From positions 1 through 9,582 of the forward strand of contig JAKMFM010000263.1 of assembly GCA_022425445.1 (NCBI GenBank): 9,582 nt of DNA, written 5' to 3'. The DNA comes from Planktomarina sp. (GTDB lineage: Bacteria > Pseudomonadota > Alphaproteobacteria > Rhodobacterales > Rhodobacteraceae). The notes below the pieces were generated by a model that had not been told where the DNA came from, did no database searches, and saw only the letters and a program-made list of their open reading frames with translations. Position 1 is the stretch's first letter. Every line of letters starts with the position of its first letter. Position numbers and translations under genes: made by a program. This document shows positions 5,046-9,582 of the stretch, piece by piece.

Positions 5046-7166
5046 ATGGCGCAAGATCCACCAGTATCAGACATGTCCGAAGACCAGGCGCGCAGTGAAT
5101 TGCAGCGCTTGGCGTTGGCTTTGGCACAGGCCAATCGCGCCTATCATCATGATGACAGCCCGTCGATCGATGACGCGACCTTTGATCGGCTGAAGCTGCG
5201 CAACGCACAGATTGAACAAAGGTTTCCACACCTGAAAAGAACCGATAGCCCGAGCGATCAAATCGGGGCAAAACCGAGAGAGGGCTTCGGCAAGATCCGG
5301 CACCGTCAGCCGATGCTTTCTTTGTCAAATGCCTTCGAAGCGAAAGACGTGGAAGACTTCGTCGCCCGTCTTAAAAAATTCTTAAATCTGAAGCCCCAGT
5401 CCGACATGCGCATGACGGCCGAACCAAAAATCGACGGGCTTTCGCTGGCCGTGCGCTACGAAAAGGGGCAGCTGGTGCATGCGGTAACGCGCGGGGACGG
5501 AGAAACCGGTGAAGATGTGACGGCCAATGCCCTCACCATTGCCGATATTCCCAAAACATTGAGTGTGGCGCCAGATATCCTAGAGGTGCGGGGCGAAGTC
5601 TATATGACCCATGCAGATTTTGCCGCTATCAATCTCGCGCAAGAGCAGGCCGGGCAAAAGCCGTTCTCAAATCCACGCAACGCCGCCGCGGGATCGTTGC
5701 GGCAATTGGACGCTCAAATCACCAAATCACGCCCATTGTTGTTTTTCGCCTATGCTTGGGGCGACCTCTCTGAGCCTTTAGCGCCAAGCCAGTCGGAGGC
5801 GGTGGCGCGCTTGCGCGCCTTGGGGTTTTCCACCAACACCCTGTTTAAAACCTGTGATACGTCTGAAGAATTGATCAGCCATTACCGCGCGGTTGAAATG
5901 GCCCGGGCGGAGCTTGGCTATGACATAGATGGCATGGTCTACAAGGTGGATGATCTAGCGTTGCAAGCCCGGCTTGGGTTTCGAGCCACCACACCGCGTT
6001 GGGCCATCGCCCATAAATTTCCTGCGGAGCTGGCTTGGACTGAATTGCTGGGCATCGACATTCAAGTTGGACGCACAGGCGCCTTAAGCCCCGTGGCGCG
6101 TCTCAATCCGGTGACCGTTGGCGGCGTGGTGGTCTCTAATGCGACCTTGCACAATGAAGATTACATCACTGGCCGTGACAGCAAAGGTCAAAGCATCCGT
6201 GGCGGCAAGGATATTCGCGTGGGTGATTGGGTTCAAATTTACCGTGCCGGCGATGTTATTCCGAAGATCGCTGATGTAGATCTGGCGCGCCGACCGGCCG
6301 ATAGCCGGGCTTTTGACTTTGCAGAAAAGCTCAAACAAGCGGGCATCCAGGGCCTGCGCGCGCCGGGGGATGCAATTTGGCGCTATAGCGGCGCTGAACC
6401 CTTGGCGGATTTGGCCATTGAGTCATTGAAACATTTCGTTTCGCGGCAGGCTTTTGATATCGAAGGGCTCGGCGCGAAGCAGATCGAACAATTCTATCAT
6501 AGAAATTGGATTCGCACCTTTGAGGATATTTTTACCCTCAAGACTCGCTTTGGTCCCGGGCATTTGCAGCAGGTCAGCAAGCTGGAAGGCTGGGGGAAAA
6601 AATCTGCTCAAAAACTGTTTGATGGCATCGACGCGAAGCGCAGTATCGAGCTGCACCGTTTGATTTTTGCCCTTGGGATCCGCCATGTGGGCGAAGGCGC
6701 GGCGAAGCTTCTGGCCAATCGCTTTGTAACTTGGGAGGCCTTCAGCGAAGCAATGCTTGCCGCTGTGCCGGGCAGCGCAGCGGCGGCCGCCCTGGTTGAT
6801 ATTGATGGGGTGGGCGCGGTTATGGCTCAATCGGTGGTTGAACCTTTTCAAGATCTTGAGCGTTTTGCAGCGTTGCAATGTTTGGTGGCGCATTTGCAAG
6901 TTATCCCCGCGCCGCAGATCGACACTGCAAGCAGCCCGGTGTCCGGAAAGACCATTGTTTTTACAGGAACATTGGTCAAGATGACCAGGGCAGAGGCAAA
7001 GGCCCGAGCAGAAATGCTCGGTGCGAAGGTTTCCGGCTCCGTGAGTGCCAAGACAGATATTTTGGTTGCCGGAGACGGTGCGGGATCCAAGGCAAAAACA
7101 GCGGCTGATTTGGGAATAGAGACCCTCGATGAAGAGGGCTGGATCGCGTTGTTTGAAGGGCTATGA
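5046..7166 (+). CDS. ligA: LigA, NAD-dependent DNA ligase lacking its zinc-finger cysteines
   Basis: A 706-residue NAD+-dependent ligase that seals nicks in replication and repair. Domains in order: Ia with Y-H-H-D-D (33-37), which binds NMN; adenylation domain with E-P-K-I-D-G, giving the AMP-accepting Lys128; R-G-E-V-Y-M near 183; D-G-M-V-Y-K with Lys300; OB fold starting near V-G-R-T-G-A-L-S-P; zinc-finger region 425-460; helix-hairpin-helix repeats from D-I-E-G-L-G to about 600, including G-I-R-H-V-G-E; and a C-terminal BRCT domain (about 633-706) with G-K-T-I-V-F-T-G-T-L. Length suits alphaproteobacterial LigA. Odd: the four zinc-binding cysteines (E. coli 408, 411, 426, 432) are Leu429, Ala432, Tyr447 and Leu453, at exactly the same spacing. 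The flanking R-A-P-G-D-A-I before and L-K-H-F-V-S-R after align without gaps, so the structural zinc is probably gone while the segment remains. The adenylation residues I could identify are intact. recG overlaps its stop by 4 nt (ATGA). Confidence 0.97.
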   Translation: MAQDPPVSDMSEDQARSELQRLALALAQANRAYHHDDSPSIDDATFDRLKLRNAQIEQRFPHLKRTDSPSDQIGAKPREGFGKIRHRQPMLSLSNAFEAKDVEDFVARLKKFLNLKPQSDMRMTAEPKIDGLSLAVRYEKGQLVHAVTRGDGETGEDVTANALTIADIPKTLSVAPDILEVRGEVYMTHADFAAINLAQEQAGQKPFSNPRNAAAGSLRQLDAQITKSRPLLFFAYAWGDLSEPLAPSQSEAVARLRALGFSTNTLFKTCDTSEELISHYRAVEMARAELGYDIDGMVYKVDDLALQARLGFRATTPRWAIAHKFPAELAWTELLGIDIQVGRTGALSPVARLNPVTVGGVVVSNATLHNEDYITGRDSKGQSIRGGKDIRVGDWVQIYRAGDVIPKIADVDLARRPADSRAFDFAEKLKQAGIQGLRAPGDAIWRYSGAEPLADLAIESLKHFVSRQAFDIEGLGAKQIEQFYHRNWIRTFEDIFTLKTRFGPGHLQQVSKLEGWGKKSAQKLFDGIDAKRSIELHRLIFALGIRHVGEGAAKLLANRFVTWEAFSEAMLAAVPGSAAAAALVDIDGVGAVMAQSVVEPFQDLERFAALQCLVAHLQVIPAPQIDTASSPVSGKTIVFTGTLVKMTRAEAKARAEMLGAKVSGSVSAKTDILVAGDGAGSKAKTAADLGIETLDEEGWIALFEGL

Positions 7167-9253
7167 ACACGCGCCCCGAAATTCTTTTCCCGCTTTTTGC
7201 CGAGCTCAACACTTTGATCGGTGTGGGGGATAAAAGCGCCAAGGCCTTTGCGGGTTTGAAAATTACAAAGCCGCGCGATTTAATTTTTACCCTGCCGCAT
7301 TCAGTGGTTGATCGGCGCGTCGTGCAAAGCGTACAGGGCTTGACCGCACCGCAAACCCTCAGTGTGCGCGTCCGTGTGGTCAAACATGTTCCTGCCCGGG
7401 GCCGCGGTAAACCCTATCGGATCATAGTTGAAGACGCCCAGAGTACCATTGAATTGATTTTTTTTCATGCGCGTGGGGATTATCTTGAGCGGATCTTGCC
7501 ACTGGGTGAGGAGCGACTAATTTCTGGCAAGCTTGAGGTTTTTGATCATCGGGCCCAAATGGTGCATCCCGAGTATATTCTGCAGCCTGAGGCACAAGAC
7601 GAGTTGCCCCAATTTGAACCTGTCTACCCGCTCACCGCCGGGGTTTCGGGAAAGCTCATGGGCAAGGCCGTGCGGGCGGCGGTAGACAAACTGCCAGAAT
7701 TGCATGAATGGATCGAGCCTTCTGTGCTGCGCGACAATGGCTGGCCAGATTTTACCACCGCTGTGCGCCAATGCCATGCGCCCAAAGGCGCAGCTGATGT
7801 TGCGGCCCGTAGCCCGGCGCGGGAACGCTTGGCCTATGACGAATTTCTGGCTCACCAGCTGACCAAGGCGATTGCGCGTGCGCAAGCGCGCGTAAAAACC
7901 GGACGGATCACCGCCGGTACTGGTGATTTACAGCGAAAAGTGTTGGAGCAATTGCCCTATGCGCCCACTGGAGCACAGCGCCAAGCCATTTCCGAGATTG
8001 GAGCGGATATGGCCAGTTCCCGGCGGATGAATCGACTGCTCCAGGGCGATGTGGGAGCTGGGAAAACATTGGTGGGCTTTATGGCCCTATTGCAGGCGGT
8101 CGAAAGTGGCGGACAAGGCGTCTTGATGGCTCCAACCGAAATATTGGCCCGCCAACACTTGGAGGGTTTGCGGCCTTTGGCTGATCGCGCCGGGGTGCGG
8201 GTCGATATGCTCACTGGGCGGGACAAAAGCGCCGCGCGTCGTCAAAAGCTCGATGATTTGGCCAATGGCACAATTGATATTCTTGTCGGCACACATGCGG
8301 TGTTTCAAGATGCGGTTGCCTTTAAAGATCTTCGATTGTCGATCATTGATGAGCAGCACCGGTTTGGAGTGCAACAACGTCTGGCATTGGGCGCTAAGGG
8401 GACCAAAGTGGATGTGCTCGTGATGAGCGCCACGCCGATCCCTCGGTCTTTGGAATTGGCCCAATATGGCGATATGGATGTCTCGGCCCTCTATGAAAAG
8501 CCGCCGGGACGTAAACCTATTACCACCGCCGCGGTCCCGCTGTCACGTTTGGCGGATGTGATCGCCAAACTGAAGGCGGCGATTGCTTCGGGCCGGCAGG
8601 CCTATTGGGTTTGTCCATTGGTTGAAGAGAGTGAAACCATGGATTTGACCGCGGCTGAGGAACGGTTCAAGATTTTACGCGCGGCCTTCGGTGATGATCT
8701 GGTCGGCTTGGTTCATGGCCAATTGGCGCCGGCTGAGAAGGACGCCGCCATGGCAGATTTTGTGGCGGGTAAGACAAAAGTCTTGGTCGCCACCACAGTG
8801 ATTGAAGTTGGGGTCGATGTGCCAAATGCGACGATCATTGTGATTGAGCGTGCGGAAAATTTTGGACTGGCACAGATGCATCAATTGCGCGGGCGCGTGG
8901 GCCGCGGCGAGGCCGCCTCGACCTGCTTGCTGATGTATCAAGCGCCGCTGAGCAAATCCGCCGAACGCAGACTGGCCATTATGCGCGACACGGAAGATGG
9001 ATTTCTGATTGCGGAGGAAGATCTGAAAATGCGCGGTGCTGGGAATGTGATTGGCACCGCACAATCGGGCTTGCCACGGTTCAAAGTCGCCGATCTTGAG
9101 CATCAAAGCGCATTGATGGCGACCGCTCATCAAGACGCGCGTATGCTGCTGCAAAGCGATCCGTCCCTGACGGGCAGCCGTGGCAAGGCGGCGCGAACCC
9201 TGCTTTGGTTGATGGAACAGGATCAAGCAGTCCATTTAATATCAGTAGGTTAA
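7163..9253 (+). CDS. recG: RecG, ATP-dependent branch-migrating DNA helicase
   Basis: A 696-residue superfamily 2 helicase that regresses stalled forks and migrates Holliday junctions and D-/R-loops. The N-terminal wedge/OB domain covers roughly the first 190 residues. Helicase motifs seen: Walker A Q-G-D-V-G-A-G-K-T (294-302; Gly-Ser-Gly is more usual), motif Ia A-P-T-E-I-L-A-R-Q-H, Walker B D-E-Q-H (396-399) followed by R-F-G-V-Q-Q-R, motif III S-A-T-P-I-P-R (422-428), motif IV/V with L-V-H-G-Q-L and V-A-T-T-V-I-E-V-G-V-D-V-P, and motif VI Q-L-R-G-R-V-G-R (574-581). The RecG-specific tail G-F-x-I-A-E-E-D-L-x-x-R-G-x-G follows. Length is typical. The ATG overlaps the ligA stop and has GAAGGG close upstream, so the pair is translationally coupled. 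No sign of truncation. A LexA-type box begins 18 nt after the stop. Confidence 0.97.
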   Translation: MNTRPEILFPLFAELNTLIGVGDKSAKAFAGLKITKPRDLIFTLPHSVVDRRVVQSVQGLTAPQTLSVRVRVVKHVPARGRGKPYRIIVEDAQSTIELIFFHARGDYLERILPLGEERLISGKLEVFDHRAQMVHPEYILQPEAQDELPQFEPVYPLTAGVSGKLMGKAVRAAVDKLPELHEWIEPSVLRDNGWPDFTTAVRQCHAPKGAADVAARSPARERLAYDEFLAHQLTKAIARAQARVKTGRITAGTGDLQRKVLEQLPYAPTGAQRQAISEIGADMASSRRMNRLLQGDVGAGKTLVGFMALLQAVESGGQGVLMAPTEILARQHLEGLRPLADRAGVRVDMLTGRDKSAARRQKLDDLANGTIDILVGTHAVFQDAVAFKDLRLSIIDEQHRFGVQQRLALGAKGTKVDVLVMSATPIPRSLELAQYGDMDVSALYEKPPGRKPITTAAVPLSRLADVIAKLKAAIASGRQAYWVCPLVEESETMDLTAAEERFKILRAAFGDDLVGLVHGQLAPAEKDAAMADFVAGKTKVLVATTVIEVGVDVPNATIIVIERAENFGLAQMHQLRGRVGRGEAASTCLLMYQAPLSKSAERRLAIMRDTEDGFLIAEEDLKMRGAGNVIGTAQSGLPRFKVADLEHQSALMATAHQDARMLLQSDPSLTGSRGKAARTLLWLMEQDQAVHLISVG

Positions 9254-9270
9254 GTAATTTGTTCACTAAT

Positions 9271-9285
9271 GTTCTACTAAAGTTC
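9271..9285 (+). promoter_or_regulatory. LexA (SOS) box, alphaproteobacterial type
   Basis: Bases 9271-9274 and 9282-9285 are both GTTC with exactly seven bases between them (TACTAAA), a perfect match to the GTTC-N7-GTTC operator described for LexA in Rhodobacter and other alphaproteobacteria. A third GTTC at 9261 is spaced by six bases and does not fit. The box lies between recG and the small gene at 9345. A weak promoter, TTCACT (9262-9267) and TTTACT (9286-9291) with an 18-base spacer, would have the box as its spacer, a good place for repression. By my arithmetic a chance exact match on either strand in this 91-bp gap is about 0.3 percent, assuming equal base use. Confidence 0.7.
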
Positions 9286-9294
9286 TTTACTTGG

Positions 9295-9320
9295 GCCGTT
9301 TTCTGTGAGAACAAAACGGC
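9295..9320. repeat. Inverted repeat between the LexA box and the small gene
   Basis: GCCGTTTT (9295-9302) and AAAACGGC (9313-9320) form a perfect 8-bp stem with a 10-base loop. It sits just downstream of the LexA box and 24 bp before the ATG at 9345, so it would lie in the 5' leader of the small gene. No T-run follows it on either strand, so a classic terminator is unlikely. It may be a leader hairpin, an mRNA end-stabiliser for recG or a protein-binding site. Confidence 0.5.
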
Positions 9321-9344
9321 AACACTATTCGTTAGGAGCAGGAC

Positions 9345-9488
9345 ATGAACAATTTTTTCGCAAACAGCCGCAAATCGCATGCCGATGAAGCCCGCCGCTT
9401 GGAAACGAAAGAGGCGATCAAGGATGCCATCGGTGCATTTGCAATTATCGCGATGCTCTACATTGGTCTGTTTATTCCAAGTCTCTAA
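9345..9488 (+). CDS. Small single-pass membrane protein, predicted SOS-regulated
   Basis: A 47-residue gene that I do not recognise as a named family. Support: a good ribosome-binding site AGGAG at 9334-9338 with 6 bases to the ATG, a separate promoter-like region and protein-like organisation. Residues 1-28 are strongly charged, with alternating basic and acidic residues (R9, K10, R17, R18, K22, K26 against D14, E15, E20, E23, D27), probably an amphipathic helix. Residues 29-47 are hydrophobic with no charge and end in P-S-L, one membrane segment at the very C-terminus. The positive-inside rule puts the charged part in the cytoplasm. The LexA box upstream suggests induction by DNA damage. 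Small SOS-induced membrane proteins are known, for example the division inhibitor SidA of Caulobacter and the toxin TisB of E. coli; I see no sequence similarity to them and infer only a possible analogy. Function unknown. Confidence 0.72.
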   Translation: MNNFFANSRKSHADEARRLETKEAIKDAIGAFAIIAMLYIGLFIPSL

Positions 9489-9582
9489 GCCCGAGCGCAG
9501 ACGCATATCGCCGCTTGGCACTGGATGAAGTGCGTCGTTTCACAGGCAAGGAAGGTGTTCCTTATTCTTCTTATGCCGCGCG
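9489..9582. other. Unresolved right edge, possibly the start of another gene
   Basis: After the small gene, 94 bases remain. Two forward frames stay open to the edge. One has an ATG at 9525. The other, in phase with 9494, reads protein-like (R-R-L-A-L-D-E-V-R-R-F-T-G-K-E-G) but has only TTG (9515) or GTG (9530) as starts and no clear ribosome-binding site. The end of a reverse-strand gene is also possible. I cannot choose from this window. Confidence 0.25.

Noticed and set aside
4823..5328. Several reverse-strand open frames in the ctrA-ligA gap and the start of ligA
   Set aside because: Composition is not protein-like, they overlap ligA, and none has a ribosome-binding site or recognisable motif.
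9261..9274. A second LexA box using the GTTC at 9261
   Set aside because: The spacing to the next GTTC is six bases, not seven.

Overview
The window looks like chromosomal core DNA from a marine-type alphaproteobacterium of the Rhodobacterales (Roseobacter group). The evidence is the alphaproteobacterial lpxA-lpxI-lpxB order with LpxI in place of LpxH, a sciP-ctrA pair, the Roseobacter-like N-terminus of MnmA, and an alphaproteobacterial-type LexA box. By eye the GC content is in the mid-50s percent. I see no mobile element, CRISPR array, rRNA or tRNA.

Layout. Bases 1-2477 (+) hold the end of a lipid A operon: lpxA (5' end outside the window), lpxI and lpxB, packed with 4-nt gaps or overlaps. 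lpxB runs tail-to-tail into mnmA (2474-3610, -), a tRNA 2-thiouridylase, and the stop codons overlap. Divergent from mnmA is the cell-cycle regulatory pair sciP (3723-4007) and ctrA (4088-4801). A near-consensus CtrA box lies in front of ctrA. A 244-bp gap leads to ligA (5046-7166, NAD-dependent DNA ligase), which overlaps recG (7163-9253, branch-migrating helicase) by 4 nt; the two form a replication/repair unit. Just after recG is a perfect GTTC-N7-GTTC SOS box, then a hairpin, then a 47-codon gene for a small single-pass membrane protein (9345-9488). The last 94 bases are unresolved.

How the genes work together. LpxA, LpxI and LpxB make the lipid A disaccharide precursor. SciP is known in Caulobacter as an inhibitor of CtrA, so regulator and target sit side by side. 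LigA seals nicks and RecG remodels forks and recombination intermediates. The small protein after the LexA box would be expected to be induced by DNA damage.

Most notable: (1) LigA has lost all four zinc-finger cysteines in a gap-free alignment with the usual spacing. (2) CtrA keeps its phosphoacceptor but carries substitutions at normally near-invariant positions, including the aromatic switch residue and the C-terminal hairpin. (3) A predicted SOS-controlled small membrane protein follows recG. Family comparisons are from memory; no database search was run.
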